64,000 bases of DNA from Halorubrum rutilum (GTDB taxonomy: Archaea; Halobacteriota; Halobacteria; Halobacteriales; Haloferacaceae). The DNA is taken from assembly GCF_024494565.1 (NCBI RefSeq), contig NZ_JANHDN010000005.1:310001-374000 (forward strand). Direction: 5' to 3'. Made by a program: the position numbers and the translations under genes. The notes beneath the pieces were generated by a model, which saw only the letters and a list, made by a program, of their open reading frames with translations, searched no databases and had not been told where the DNA came from. This document shows positions 8,184-17,531 of this stretch, in pieces. How positions within the stretch are numbered: the stretch's first letter is position 1; each line of letters begins with the position of its first letter.

Positions 8184-8393
8184 ATGTCCCCGATACTGCT
8201 TCAGGAGGCGCTGGCCGGCGGGATCGCCCTCCTGTTCGGTCTACTGGTACTGCTCGTACAGCTGGGTATCATCGTCTGGATCTACTCGGACGCGAAGCAG
8301 CGCAGCGACCAGCCCGCGTTCCTGTGGGCCGTCGTCGCGTTCCTCGCACCGCTGCTCGGGCTCGTGCTGTACTTCATCGTCGGCCGGCGATAA
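8184..8393 (+). CDS. Small membrane protein, PLDc_N-like
   Basis: A 69-residue protein with two predicted membrane helices, at about residues 10-33 and 45-65. The second half reads W..VA.LAPLLGLVLYFIVGRR after YSDAKQRS. This matches the pattern of the short membrane domain found at the N-terminus of cardiolipin synthases and in many small archaeal proteins (PLDc_N). No enzymatic domain is present, so it is not itself a phospholipase. A TATA-like CTTATTA centred 26 bases before the ATG supports a leaderless start. It is convergent with malQ. Function unknown. Confidence 0.8.
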   Translation: MSPILLQEALAGGIALLFGLLVLLVQLGIIVWIYSDAKQRSDQPAFLWAVVAFLAPLLGLVLYFIVGRR

Positions 8394-8428
8394 CCGCCCG
8401 CCCTCTCCTTCGTCGACGCTCGGCCCCG

Positions 8429-9937
8429 TTAGCGAATGTGCCGCCCGGCGAGCTCCCACAGCCGGTCGGCGATCTCGTCGTCGAGGTCGTCCCGGGTCAC
8501 GCGCCACTCCCAGTTGCCGTCGACGGTCCCCGGCTCGTTGAACCGCGCCTCGCTGCCGAGCCCGAGCAGGTCCTGCATCGTCGTCATCGCGATCACCGCC
8601 TCGGAGGCCCACACCTCGTCGACGATCTCCCACTCGACCGCGCGGTCGCCGTCGGCGCCGACGTTGTACCGGAAGCAGTCGCGCTGGCGCTCGGGGAGGT
8701 CCTCGTAGTAGCCGACCCACGTGTCCGTGTCGTGGGTCGACGTGTAGCCGACGACGCCCTCCGGGTAGTGCATCGGCTGGTAGGGGTTCCCCTCCTCGCA
8801 CCAGTCGGCGTACTGCGGGACGCGCATGCCCGGGAAGCCGAACTCGGCCATCAGCTCGTTCATCCTCGGCTCCTCGAAGCCGAGGTCCTCGGCGATGAAC
8901 GGGGCCCGCCCCAGCTCGCGCTCCACCGCCTCGAACAGGTCGCGCCCCGGCCCCTCGCGCCACTCGCCGGCGGCCGGGTCGTCGCGGTCGGCCGGGATCG
9001 CCCAGTACTTCACGAAGCCGAGGAAGTGGTCGAGCCGCGCCACGTCGGCGAGGTCGAACAGGCGCCGGAACCGGGCGAGCCACCAGTCGTAGCCGCGCTC
9101 GGCGAGCCGCTCCCAGTCGTAGACGGGGTTCCCCCAGCGCTGGCCGTCGTCGCCCGGATTCGGCGGGACGCCCGCCACCGCGGTGGGGCGGTTCGCCTCG
9201 TCCAGCCGGAACGCTCCGGGGTTCGCCCACACGTCGGCCGAGTCGAGCGCGACGTAGATCGGCACGTCGCCGACGATCGAGACCCCCTCGTCGGCCGCGA
9301 CCGCCCGGAGCTCGCGCCACTGCCGGTCGAACGTCCACTGGACGAACTCCCGGAAGCGGACCTCGGTCGCGCGTTCGTCGCGCGCCTCCGCGAGCGCCTC
9401 GGGGTCGCGCGTCCGGAGCGGGTCGGGCCACTCGACCCACGTCCCCTCCGGCCGGGCCTCCGAGAGCGCCCGGAACAGGGCGTAGTCGGCGAGCCACGGC
9501 TCGCGCTCGCGGAAGGCGTCGAGCTCGGCCGCCGCCTCCGCCCCGGCGTCCCCGCCGTCCTCTACGGTCTCGTCGAACCGCTCGAAGGCGGTCCGCAACA
9601 GCGGGAGCTTGTACTCCCTGACCGCCGGGTAGTCGACGCGGTCGTCCGGGAAGTCGGGGACCGGTTCGAGGTCGGACTCGTCGAGCCAGCCGTCGGCGAC
9701 GAGCCCGTCGAGGTCGATCAGGAGGGGGTTGCCGGCGAACGCCGACGGCGACTGGTACGGCGACTCCCCGGCGGCGCTCGTCGTCGGGCCGACCGGGCAG
9801 ATCTGCCAGAGGTCGACGTCGGCGTCGCCGAGGAAGGAGAGGAACGCTTCGGCGCCGTCGCCGAGGTCGCCGATCCCGTGTCGTCCCGGCAGCGAGGTGA
9901 CGTGACAGAACACGCCGGCGGAGCGGTCGAATCGCAT
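8429..9937 (-). CDS. malQ: 4-alpha-glucanotransferase (amylomaltase)
   Basis: Transfers alpha-1,4-glucan segments between chains, releasing glucose (GH77), in the cytoplasm. The 502-residue length is normal for MalQ. Family motifs are present in order: VTSLPGRHGIGDLG near the N-terminus, ANPGAFRLDEANRPTAVAGVPP, DVARLDHFLGF near residue 300 with the nucleophile Asp, FIAEDLG near residue 347 with the acid Glu, and YTSTHDTDTWVGYY with the third acid. I chose ATG at 9937 rather than an in-frame GTG at 9958. It follows the GH13 gene on the same strand after 51 bases, and the two probably form an operon for maltodextrin use. Confidence 0.95.
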   Translation of the reverse strand: MRFDRSAGVFCHVTSLPGRHGIGDLGDGAEAFLSFLGDADVDLWQICPVGPTTSAAGESPYQSPSAFAGNPLLIDLDGLVADGWLDESDLEPVPDFPDDRVDYPAVREYKLPLLRTAFERFDETVEDGGDAGAEAAAELDAFREREPWLADYALFRALSEARPEGTWVEWPDPLRTRDPEALAEARDERATEVRFREFVQWTFDRQWRELRAVAADEGVSIVGDVPIYVALDSADVWANPGAFRLDEANRPTAVAGVPPNPGDDGQRWGNPVYDWERLAERGYDWWLARFRRLFDLADVARLDHFLGFVKYWAIPADRDDPAAGEWREGPGRDLFEAVERELGRAPFIAEDLGFEEPRMNELMAEFGFPGMRVPQYADWCEEGNPYQPMHYPEGVVGYTSTHDTDTWVGYYEDLPERQRDCFRYNVGADGDRAVEWEIVDEVWASEAVIAMTTMQDLLGLGSEARFNEPGTVDGNWEWRVTRDDLDDEIADRLWELAGRHIR

Positions 9938-9988
9938 GCGTCCCCCTGTGACCCCCACCGACTCAAGCGTTGCGTCCGCGGGGACGGG

Positions 9989-12151
9989 TCACCGGCCGGT
10001 CTCCCGGACGACCGCGACCTCGTCGGCGCGGATCCGCTCGGTCCCGTCGCCGTCGACGACGACGCAGGGGTCGCCGGTGACCAGGTCGCGGTCGGCGTGG
10101 GCGGCGTCGACGGCGACGCTCGCCGTCTCGGGCGCGAAGTTGAGGACGACGATCAGCGACTCCTCGCCGTCGCTCCGGCGGAACGCCACCACGTCGTCGG
10201 GGTGCACGTTCCCGCTGGCGGCGATCGGCCGCTCGTCGAGGTCGCCGCTGGCGACGTGGTACTCCACCCGTTCGAGGTCGCCGTCGGGACCGAGCGCCCT
10301 GTGGTCGGCGCGGGTCGCGAGCAGGCGCTCGTAGCGCTCGCGGACCTCGTCGCGGGCGTGGTCCCACGCGATCGCGTCTCGGCGGCCGCGCTGGCCGATC
10401 TCCTGGCCGGCGTACACCATCGGCACGCCGGGCAGCGTCACCGTCGCCGCCCCCGCGGCGGCCGCGGCGGCGTCTCCGCACTCGACGCGGTAGCGCGTCT
10501 CGTCGTGGTTCTCGATGTACTGGAGGAAGCCGGCGTGGTCGGGGAAGCCGATCTCCGGGCGCCGGTCGATCGCGTCGAGCAGCGACGCGGCCGGCTCGGC
10601 GCCGCGCCCGACCTGCCGGAGCTGGAAGTACAGCGTCGCGTCGAAGTGGACGTCGAACATCCCCTCGTGGAAGCCGGGGATGTACGGGATCGTCTCGTCC
10701 ATCAGCAGGAACTCGCGGTCCTTCGCCTTCACCCGGTCGCGGAGCTCGCGCCAGAACGAGTCGGGCACGGCCCACGCCATGTCGCAGCGGAACCCGTCCA
10801 CGAGCGGCGCCCACTCGTCGACCACGTCGAGGAGGAAGCGGCGCACGTCGAGGTTCGCGTGGTTCAGGTTCGCGATCAGCTCCCAGTCGAAGTACGTCCC
10901 CGGCTCGCCGGACTCCTGCCACTCGTAGCGGTCGCGGTACGGCGACTCGGGATTCCGATAGGCGTCTCGGAACCACTCGTGGTCGCGCGCGGTGTGGTTG
11001 GCGACGAAGTCGAACAGCACCCGCATCCCGTGGTCGTGGGCGGTCTCCACCAGCGCCTCGTAGTCGTCGCGGTCGCCGAGGTCCTCGGCGACGTCGAAGA
11101 AGTCGACGATGTTGTAGCCGTGCGGCTTCCCGTCGTGTTCGAGCACGGGCGTGAGCCACAGCGTGTCGACGCCGAGGTCGGCGATCTCCGGGATCCGCCC
11201 TTCGATCGCCGCGAACGCCTCCCCCTCGTCGGCGTCGGCGAACGTCCGGACGTACACCTCGTAGACGGTCGCGTCAGTCGTCCACTCCGGCGGCTGGTTG
11301 AGCCGGACGGTCTCGAAGGCGTGACCGTCGGGGCCCGTCGGCGCCGTCAGCTCCGGCTCGGCGGGTTCGGGACCGTCGTCCCCGGCGAGCTCGCTCCGGT
11401 CGGTGCGCTCGACCGCGACCGCGTCGGCGACGCTCACCCGCCGTTCGCGCCCCGGCTCGCGGGCGACGGCGACGCCGTGGACGCGCAGCCGGTCCGGCAC
11501 GGCCTCGGTCGGGATCCGGAGCGTCCGGCCGTCGTCGGTCGTCCGGAGCGCGTCTCGCGGGTTCCGCCGCCCCTCCCCGACCGCCGCCTCGACGTCGCGG
11601 TCGTCCACGACGAAGGTGACGGCCAGCTCGGACGCGTCGAGGGCCGACTCGGGGTTCGGCGTCGGCGTCGCCCGGACGACGACCTCGTCTCGGCCCGCCG
11701 CGCTCTCGTCTCGGCCCGCCGTGCCCTCGTCTCGCCCCGCCGCGCCCCCGCCTTCGCCCGCCGCCTCCTCGACGGTCGCGTCCAGCCGGACGCGCGGCCG
11801 CCCGACGCCCTCGCGGGCGCGCTCGGCGCCGTAGTCGATCGCGGCCCGGTCGGCGTCGCGGTCGCGGATCGCGGTCCCGCTGCCGCCGGCGACGTCGACG
11901 CCCTCGTAGCTCGCCGGGAACGCGCGCACCGTCAGGAGGTGGTCGCCGTCGGGCGCGTCGAGCCCGAGCCGGTACCGTCCGGGGACGTCCGGCGTGAAGT
12001 CGGTCACGGACCGCTCGCCCACGGTCGCGTCGCTGTCCGGCGGCGCGTCGGCGACGCGCCACTCGTAGCTCGCCGACGGGTCCGGGTCCCGCGGCGCGAG
12101 CTGCGTCGTCTCCCCGGTCGAGAGGAATCGGGGGGGTCCAGGGTGGTGCAT
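9989..12151 (-). CDS. GH13 alpha-amylase-family enzyme with N-terminal beta domain
   Basis: A 720-residue glycoside hydrolase acting on alpha-glucans, probably a maltogenic amylase, cyclomaltodextrinase or neopullulanase-like enzyme. Residues 1 to about 290 hold a beta-sandwich-like region with an acidic insert. The GH13 barrel follows with all four regions: DFVANHT near 380, GFRCDMAW near 451 with the nucleophile Asp, LMDETI near 483 with the acid Glu, and ENHDETRY near 546. I see no signal peptide, so a cytoplasmic enzyme is likely. ATG at 12151 was chosen because the sequence upstream is not domain-like. It is divergent from the double GH15 gene across 111 bases. Confidence 0.92.
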   Translation of the reverse strand: MHHPGPPRFLSTGETTQLAPRDPDPSASYEWRVADAPPDSDATVGERSVTDFTPDVPGRYRLGLDAPDGDHLLTVRAFPASYEGVDVAGGSGTAIRDRDADRAAIDYGAERAREGVGRPRVRLDATVEEAAGEGGGAAGRDEGTAGRDESAAGRDEVVVRATPTPNPESALDASELAVTFVVDDRDVEAAVGEGRRNPRDALRTTDDGRTLRIPTEAVPDRLRVHGVAVAREPGRERRVSVADAVAVERTDRSELAGDDGPEPAEPELTAPTGPDGHAFETVRLNQPPEWTTDATVYEVYVRTFADADEGEAFAAIEGRIPEIADLGVDTLWLTPVLEHDGKPHGYNIVDFFDVAEDLGDRDDYEALVETAHDHGMRVLFDFVANHTARDHEWFRDAYRNPESPYRDRYEWQESGEPGTYFDWELIANLNHANLDVRRFLLDVVDEWAPLVDGFRCDMAWAVPDSFWRELRDRVKAKDREFLLMDETIPYIPGFHEGMFDVHFDATLYFQLRQVGRGAEPAASLLDAIDRRPEIGFPDHAGFLQYIENHDETRYRVECGDAAAAAAGAATVTLPGVPMVYAGQEIGQRGRRDAIAWDHARDEVRERYERLLATRADHRALGPDGDLERVEYHVASGDLDERPIAASGNVHPDDVVAFRRSDGEESLIVVLNFAPETASVAVDAAHADRDLVTGDPCVVVDGDGTERIRADEVAVVRETGR
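11684..11746 (-). repeat. 21-bp tandem repeat in the linker of the GH13 protein
   Basis: Three in-frame 21-bp units encoding variants of a Gly-Arg-Asp-Glu heptapeptide, in the acidic insert before the catalytic barrel. The units differ by a few substitutions. Confidence 0.8.
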
Positions 12152-12199
12152 GTGGCACCCATTGACGCCTGGGGTCTTCGGTGTTGCTCTTCGGTCGGT

Positions 12200-12216
12200 C
12201 CCCTCGGACCGAGGGG
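12200..12216. promoter_or_regulatory. 8-bp inverted repeat between the divergent starch genes
   Basis: CCCCTCGG, one base, CCGAGGGG: a perfect inverted repeat near the middle of the 111-base gap between the GH13 and GH15 genes. It sits about 20 bases before the TATA-like box of GH15. The position suits an operator controlling both genes; no regulator gene is adjacent. Confidence 0.45.
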
Positions 12217-12230
12217 TCGCCTCGTTCGTC

Positions 12231-12240
12231 AAGGCTTTTA
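12231..12240 (+). promoter_or_regulatory. TATA-like box of the double GH15 gene
   Basis: AAGGCTTTTA, with its A/T core centred about 26 bases before the ATG at 12263, consistent with a leaderless transcript. Confidence 0.45.
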
Positions 12241-12262
12241 CCCCGGAAATCGCAGGGCGACT

Positions 12263-15200
12263 ATGCGACTGCGAACCGCTCTCACGGAGCACGAACGTCG
12301 GCGCGGCGAGCGCTATCCGGCGGAGCGTCCCACGACCGCCGGCGCGTTCACGGGCGACGACGGCCGTCTGGTCCACGTCGGGCCCGACGGCGCCGTCCAC
12401 GACTGTTCGTACGCCCTGTCGGGAGTCGGCGGGGCCGACCGGCTCCGAATGGGGATCACGGCCGGCCGCGGCGTCCGCTGGTTCGACGACCTCGCGACGA
12501 CGCGCCAGCACTACGACGGCGACACCCCCCTCGTCGAGACCGAGTACGACGCGGGGCGGTACACGATCCACCAGTTCGACCTCGTGGTGAGCGACACGCA
12601 CCTGACGCACGTCGAGCTGCGCGGCGCGCCGCCGGCCGGCGCCGAGCTCGTCGCCGCCTGCGCCTTCTCGCCGGACATGGTCGAGGGCCGCGTCGGCAAC
12701 CTGGTCCACCAGGAGGCCGGGCCGGACGACGGGAGCGTCGTCGAGGTGTACCACCGCTCCGAGCACGACTTCCTCACGGCGTCGACCGGGCTCTCGGCGG
12801 CGCACGGCCAGCGGCTCCGCACGATCACGGAGCTGCTCGGCGAGGACGAGAACGGCTTCCCGCACCGCGGCGAGATCGATCAGCGCGAGGACTCGCGGCT
12901 CACCCCCGACGTCGTCGTCCGCGCCCCCTTCGAGCGCGACGGCCGGACCGAGCGCGTCACCCTGGCGAGCCGGGCGGTCGTCGACCGCCGGGAGACGCGC
13001 GAGACGGGCGACGACGCGATGGACGCGCTCTCCGACGGCCCCGACCGCCAGCGCCGGATCGAGGAGCTCTCGCGGATCGCGACCGCCTACCCCGACGCCG
13101 ACGACCTCCGCGAGGCGGCCGCGGGCCGGGGGCCGACGGTCCCCGAGGACGTCCCGCGGCGGGGCGTGATCGCGAGCGATCTCCGCGCACTCGACCTGCT
13201 GACGGCCGAGTCCGGCGCCCGGATCGCCGCCCCCGAGTTCGACCCCTTCTACTCGACGTCCGGCGGCTACGGCTACACCTGGTTCCGCGACGAGGCGGAG
13301 ACCGCGTCGGCGCTTTTGAGCGCGAGCGAGGAGCTCGGCCTCGACGCCGACGAGGAGCTGCTCGCGACCGCCTCCTTCTTCTGCCGCACGCAGGACGCGG
13401 ACGGCTCGTGGCCCCACCGCGTCTGGGCCGACTCCGGCAAGGTCGCGCCCGGCTGGGCGAACGCCCGGATCGAGGGCGCGAACGGGACCGCCGGCCCGAA
13501 CGACCAGCTCGACCAGCCCGCCTCGGTGGTCGCGTTCCTCGCCCGGCTCCGCCGGACGACCGACCTCCCCGCGGAGTGGCGCGAGCGGATCGACGCGACG
13601 ATCGCGGACGCGGTCGCCTTCCTCCGCGAGACGACCGAGGACGACGGGCTCCCCCGTCGCTGTCAGAACTGCTGGGAGAACGCCCTCGGGCGGTTCACCC
13701 ACACCGGCGCGGCGTACCTCCGCGCGTTCGCCGCGGTCGCCCGCGCGCCGGTCGACGACGAGACGCGCGTCGCGGCGGCCGCGGCGGCCGACGACGCGCT
13801 CGCCGGGCTCGACGAGCGCTGGAACCCGGACACCGGGCGGTTCCCGCAGCGCGCGAGCGCGGAGAGCCGCGACGACCGCGCCGACGCCAGCACGTTCGCG
13901 CTCGCCGGCGCCGCCGTCGAGTACGCGGCCCTGCGCGAGGAGCGCGCCCGCGTCGACGGCGCGGTCACCGACGGCTCGGGCGCGGCGGTCGCGACGGCCG
14001 ACTTCGACGCGTTCCTCGACCGGGTGGCGCGCCACGTCCGGAACTCGATCGAGGCCCTGCGCCGCGAGACGGCCGACGTCGAGGGGCTCGTCAGGTTCAC
14101 CGGCGACGACTGGCGCACGGCCGAGCAGGGCGCCGCGAAGGTGTGGTCGATCGCGACCCTGTGGGGCGCGACGGCGGCCGCCTCGCTCGGCGGGCTCGTC
14201 CGCGAGCGCGACGGCGACGGCGGCGGCGCCGACCGCGACGCCGGCGCCGACCGCGACGCCGGCGCCGACCTGTTCGGGGCGGCCCGCGACCTGTACGCCC
14301 TCTGCGGGCCCGACGGCCACTTCGTCAACGACGCCGGGCTGTTCGCCGAGCAGGCGTTCGACGACGGCGACCTCGACAGCGCGACGCCGATCGGCTGGTC
14401 CCACGCGCTCCGGATCGAGGCCACGGTGACGCTCGCCCGGCACGGCGCGCTCCCGGTCCCGCACGACCGGCCGACCGGCCCGGACGAGGCCCCGCACTGG
14501 ACGACGGGCCGGAAGTTCGGCGTCGGCACGCCCGCCGACCACGAGGCGGACGACCCGGTCCCGGTCTGGTTCACGCTGACGGAGGGGGCGCTCACCGAGG
14601 CCCGGTTCCCGCGGATCGACGTGATGAACGTCCGGACGTTCGACTTCCTCGTCGCCGACCCGGAGACGGGATACACGATCCGCACCTTCGACGAGACGAG
14701 CCACGTGACGGCCACCGAGACCGTCGAGCGCCGGACGGAACCGACGGTCGACGACGCGCTCGCGTACACGCAGACGGTCCGCGAGACCGGCGACGGCCAC
14801 GGTCACGAGTGGACGCTCACCGTCGAGTACGCGGTCGACACCGACGGCGACGCGGTCCTCGCCGACGTCGACTTCGAGGGGGGCCGCGAGTACGACGTGT
14901 ACGCCCTCGTCGACACGACGATCACGAACGTCGGCACGAACGACCGCGGCGACCGGGTCGGCGACGGCGACGGCTACCACCTGCTCGCGCGCAACGACGA
15001 CGCGGCCGACCGGGGCGCGGGCAAGCTCGTCGACGACGACGGCGACTCCTTCGAGGTCGCCCTGGCGCTCGCCGCCGACGACCGGTTCGAGTGGGCCAGC
15101 GTCCTCTCGGCCGGCGGCGAGGAGGCGGACGCCCTCTTCGGCGAGGGCGAGCGCGGCGAGGGGGCCGCCGAGGCGACCGGGAACGTCGTGCTCGCCGGGC

Positions 15201-17035
15201 TCGTCGGGAGCGGGACCGACGTCTCGGACACGGTCGCGCTCGGGTTCGCGGAGAACGCCGACACCGCGGCCGCGCTCGGCGAGGCCCGCGGCGCCATCTC
15301 GCGCGGCTTCGCCGACGTCGCCGACGCCTACGTCGGGTCGTGGCGCGACTGGCTCGCCGGCCGCGAGTTCCCCGACTCGGTGACCGGCGATCCGGAGCTC
15401 GCGACCCAGTACCGCTTCGCGCTGATGACGCTCGCCGCCGTGGAGGACAAGCGCCACGACGGCGCGGGGATCGCCAGCCCGTCGGTGCCGTGGGGCGAGA
15501 CGGAGTACGCCGCCGAGGACCGCGGCTACGGCTACAACTTCGTCTGGTCGCGCGACCTCTACCAGGTGTTCACCGCGCTGATCGAGGTCGGCGAGGTCGA
15601 GCGCGGCGCGAACGCGCTCGCGTACCTCTACAACACCCAGCAGGACGACGACGGCTTCCTCCCGCAGAACACCTACATCGACGGCCGCACCCGGTGGGGC
15701 GGCGAGCAGATGGACAACATCGCGTTCCCGTCGGTGATGGCGTGGCAGCTGTACGAGCACGGCCTGGCGCCGGCGGACGCCGACTACACCTACGATCAGG
15801 TCCGGCGCTCGCTCGGCTACATCGCCGAGAACGGCCCCGAGACGGCCCAGGAGCGCTGGGAGGAGGAGGCCGGCTTCTCGCCGTCGAGCATCGCGGCCGA
15901 GATCGCCGGGCTCGTCTGCGGCGCCGCGCTCGCGCTCGCCGAGGCCGACCGGATCGAGTCGGGCGACGGCGACGCGACCGCCGAGGAGTCCCCCGACGCG
16001 CTCCACGCCGACGCCCTCGCGTGGCTCGGCCTCGCCGACGACTGGGCCGCGCGCGTCGAGGAGTGGTGCGCGACGGCGACGGGGACCGAGCGCCACGCCC
16101 AGACGCCGTACTACCTCCGGGTCACCGCCGACGGCGACCCCGAGTCCGGGCGCCCGCGGACGATCGCCAACGACGGCCCGACCTACGACGAGCGCGAGAT
16201 CGTCGACGGCGGCTTCCTGGAGCTCGTCCGGCTCGGCGTGAAGCCGGCGGACGACGAGACGGTTCTGAACTCCGTCTCCGTCGTCGACGACTCGATCCGG
16301 GTCGACACCCCGCACGGCCCCGCGTGGTACCGGTACGTCGGCGACGCCTACGGCGAGATCGCCGCCGGCGACCCGGGCGCGCCGTGGGCCGGCACCGGCG
16401 ACGGCCGCGGGCGCCTGTGGCCGATCTTCACCGGCGAGCGCGGCGAGTACGAGTTGCGCGCCCGCGCCGACGGCCCAGACGCCTTCGGCGGCACCGACGA
16501 GGACGCGCTCGAACCGGACGCCCTCCTGGAGACGATGGCCGGCTTCGGCAACTCCGGCCGGATGCTCCCGGAGCAGGTGTGGGACCGCGAGCACCCGACC
16601 GACTACGGCTGGGAGTTCGGCGAGGGCACCGGGGGGGCGACGCCCCTCGCGTGGTCGATGGCCGGCTACATCCGGCTCGCGCACGGCGTCGACGCCGGCG
16701 AGCCGGTCGAGACCCCGACCGTCGTCCGAGACCGCTACGTCGAGCGCGACCGGCCCGCGGGCCCCGACCTCACCGCCGCCGTCGAGTACGCGGGCGAGGA
16801 CCTCGTCGTCGCCGGCGAGACCGACGGCGACGCGGTCGCGGTGTACGCCGCGGACGGCTCCGCGCTGGCGACCCCCGACGACGGCGCGTACGAGGTCCGG
16901 CTGGACGCCGACCTCGACGCCGACACGGTGGTCGTCGCGGCGGCGACCGCCGACGGTGACGGTTCGCCGGACGGCGACGACTCCCTCGCCGACTTCGCCG
17001 GCGCCGGCACGTCGGTCGAGCGACTCCGGCTGTAG
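12263..17035 (+). CDS. Double glycoside hydrolase family 15 protein (glucoamylase/glucodextranase-like)
   Basis: A 1590-residue protein with two GH15 modules in tandem. The first (to about residue 730) has GYGYTWFRDEAETASALL near 335, CWENALGRFTHTGAAYLRA near 468 with a candidate acid Glu, and FAEQAFDD then ATPIGWSHALRIE near 695-715. The second starts with a glucodextranase N-type beta domain (TTGRKFGVGTPADHEADDPVPVW from about 749). It continues with YNFVWSRDLYQVFTALIE near 1092, RWEEEAGFSPSSIA near 1197, and LPEQVWDRE then ATPLAWSMAGYIRLA near 1434-1468. A beta-rich tail closes the protein. Expected to release glucose or act on alpha-glucan ends. No signal peptide is visible. The frame is open far upstream, but the TATA-like box and domain start support 12263. 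Confidence 0.93.
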   Translation: MRLRTALTEHERRRGERYPAERPTTAGAFTGDDGRLVHVGPDGAVHDCSYALSGVGGADRLRMGITAGRGVRWFDDLATTRQHYDGDTPLVETEYDAGRYTIHQFDLVVSDTHLTHVELRGAPPAGAELVAACAFSPDMVEGRVGNLVHQEAGPDDGSVVEVYHRSEHDFLTASTGLSAAHGQRLRTITELLGEDENGFPHRGEIDQREDSRLTPDVVVRAPFERDGRTERVTLASRAVVDRRETRETGDDAMDALSDGPDRQRRIEELSRIATAYPDADDLREAAAGRGPTVPEDVPRRGVIASDLRALDLLTAESGARIAAPEFDPFYSTSGGYGYTWFRDEAETASALLSASEELGLDADEELLATASFFCRTQDADGSWPHRVWADSGKVAPGWANARIEGANGTAGPNDQLDQPASVVAFLARLRRTTDLPAEWRERIDATIADAVAFLRETTEDDGLPRRCQNCWENALGRFTHTGAAYLRAFAAVARAPVDDETRVAAAAAADDALAGLDERWNPDTGRFPQRASAESRDDRADASTFALAGAAVEYAALREERARVDGAVTDGSGAAVATADFDAFLDRVARHVRNSIEALRRETADVEGLVRFTGDDWRTAEQGAAKVWSIATLWGATAAASLGGLVRERDGDGGGADRDAGADRDAGADLFGAARDLYALCGPDGHFVNDAGLFAEQAFDDGDLDSATPIGWSHALRIEATVTLARHGALPVPHDRPTGPDEAPHWTTGRKFGVGTPADHEADDPVPVWFTLTEGALTEARFPRIDVMNVRTFDFLVADPETGYTIRTFDETSHVTATETVERRTEPTVDDALAYTQTVRETGDGHGHEWTLTVEYAVDTDGDAVLADVDFEGGREYDVYALVDTTITNVGTNDRGDRVGDGDGYHLLARNDDAADRGAGKLVDDDGDSFEVALALAADDRFEWASVLSAGGEEADALFGEGERGEGAAEATGNVVLAGLVGSGTDVSDTVALGFAENADTAAALGEARGAISRGFADVADAYVGSWRDWLAGREFPDSVTGDPELATQYRFALMTLAAVEDKRHDGAGIASPSVPWGETEYAAEDRGYGYNFVWSRDLYQVFTALIEVGEVERGANALAYLYNTQQDDDGFLPQNTYIDGRTRWGGEQMDNIAFPSVMAWQLYEHGLAPADADYTYDQVRRSLGYIAENGPETAQERWEEEAGFSPSSIAAEIAGLVCGAALALAEADRIESGDGDATAEESPDALHADALAWLGLADDWAARVEEWCATATGTERHAQTPYYLRVTADGDPESGRPRTIANDGPTYDEREIVDGGFLELVRLGVKPADDETVLNSVSVVDDSIRVDTPHGPAWYRYVGDAYGEIAAGDPGAPWAGTGDGRGRLWPIFTGERGEYELRARADGPDAFGGTDEDALEPDALLETMAGFGNSGRMLPEQVWDREHPTDYGWEFGEGTGGATPLAWSMAGYIRLAHGVDAGEPVETPTVVRDRYVERDRPAGPDLTAAVEYAGEDLVVAGETDGDAVAVYAADGSALATPDDGAYEVRLDADLDADTVVVAAATADGDGSPDGDDSLADFAGAGTSVERLRL
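14228..14263 (+). repeat. 18-bp tandem duplication in the GH15 gene
   Basis: Two identical 18-bp units encode ADRDAG twice, in a surface loop of the first GH15 module. A third unit starts but diverges. Confidence 0.85.
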
Positions 17036-17069
17036 CGGCTCCGCGGGTTCTTTTAACGATCGGCCGGCG

Positions 17070-17531
17070 TCAGCCGAGCGCGGTCACGTCGACATCGCGA
17101 GACGCCTCGTCGACCTCGATCGCGACGGATTCGACGACCGAGTCGCGGACGCGCTCGCGCCACGACTCGACGGCCTCTTCGTGGAGCCGTCGGCGGGTTT
17201 CGAGGTCCGCGTCCGGGTGGGCCGCCGCCGTCTCGTCGACCTCGGGGTACGGCGGGACCTCGGCGACGAGCTCGCGGGGATCGACGTGGATCGGGGTCGG
17301 GGGGTCGCCGTCGCGCTCGCCGCTCGCGGCCGCATCCTCGCCGGGCGGGTCGGACGCGCCCGCGTCGACCGCGTGGAGCCGGGCGCGCATCCGCCCCGAG
17401 AAGGGCGGCGTCACCCGGAGGACGACCTCGCGGTCGCTCCGGAGCGTGGCTTCGAGCGCGCTCGCGACGTCCTCGCGGTGGACCGCGATCGACCGGATCC
17501 GGTCGGGACCGCCCTCGCCGCGCTCACTCAT
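17070..17531 (-). CDS. Haloarchaeal conserved protein downstream of the MutS-like gene
   Basis: A 153-residue acidic protein that I cannot assign. The N-terminal 60 residues (SIAVHREDVASALEATLRSDREVVLRVTPPFSGRMRARLH) look like one alpha/beta domain. A disordered Gly/Asp/Pro insert follows. A conserved-looking block comes next (IHVDPRELVAEVPPYPEVDET) and a helical C-terminus (LETRRRLHEEAVESWRERVRD). It starts 8 bases inside the end of the MutS-like gene, so the two are surely cotranscribed and probably translationally coupled. A role with that ATPase is an inference from this overlap only. It is convergent with the GH15 gene, only 34 bases away. Confidence 0.8.
   Translation of the reverse strand: MSERGEGGPDRIRSIAVHREDVASALEATLRSDREVVLRVTPPFSGRMRARLHAVDAGASDPPGEDAAASGERDGDPPTPIHVDPRELVAEVPPYPEVDETAAAHPDADLETRRRLHEEAVESWRERVRDSVVESVAIEVDEASRDVDVTALG

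Noticed and set aside
8102..12262. Open frame extending 1387 codons upstream of the GH15 start
   Set aside because: It is antisense to malQ and the GH13 gene, whose families are clear; the extension is Arg/Val-rich shadow of high GC.
12152..16684. Minus-strand open frame of over 1500 codons across the GH15 gene
   Set aside because: Shadow of the GH15 gene; the translated sequence has no domain pattern and runs into the real GH13 start.
17041..17058. Transcription terminator at GGGTTCTTTTAACG after the GH15 gene
   Set aside because: A short T-run is present, but no more distinct than others in the window, and archaeal terminators cannot be called reliably from this alone.
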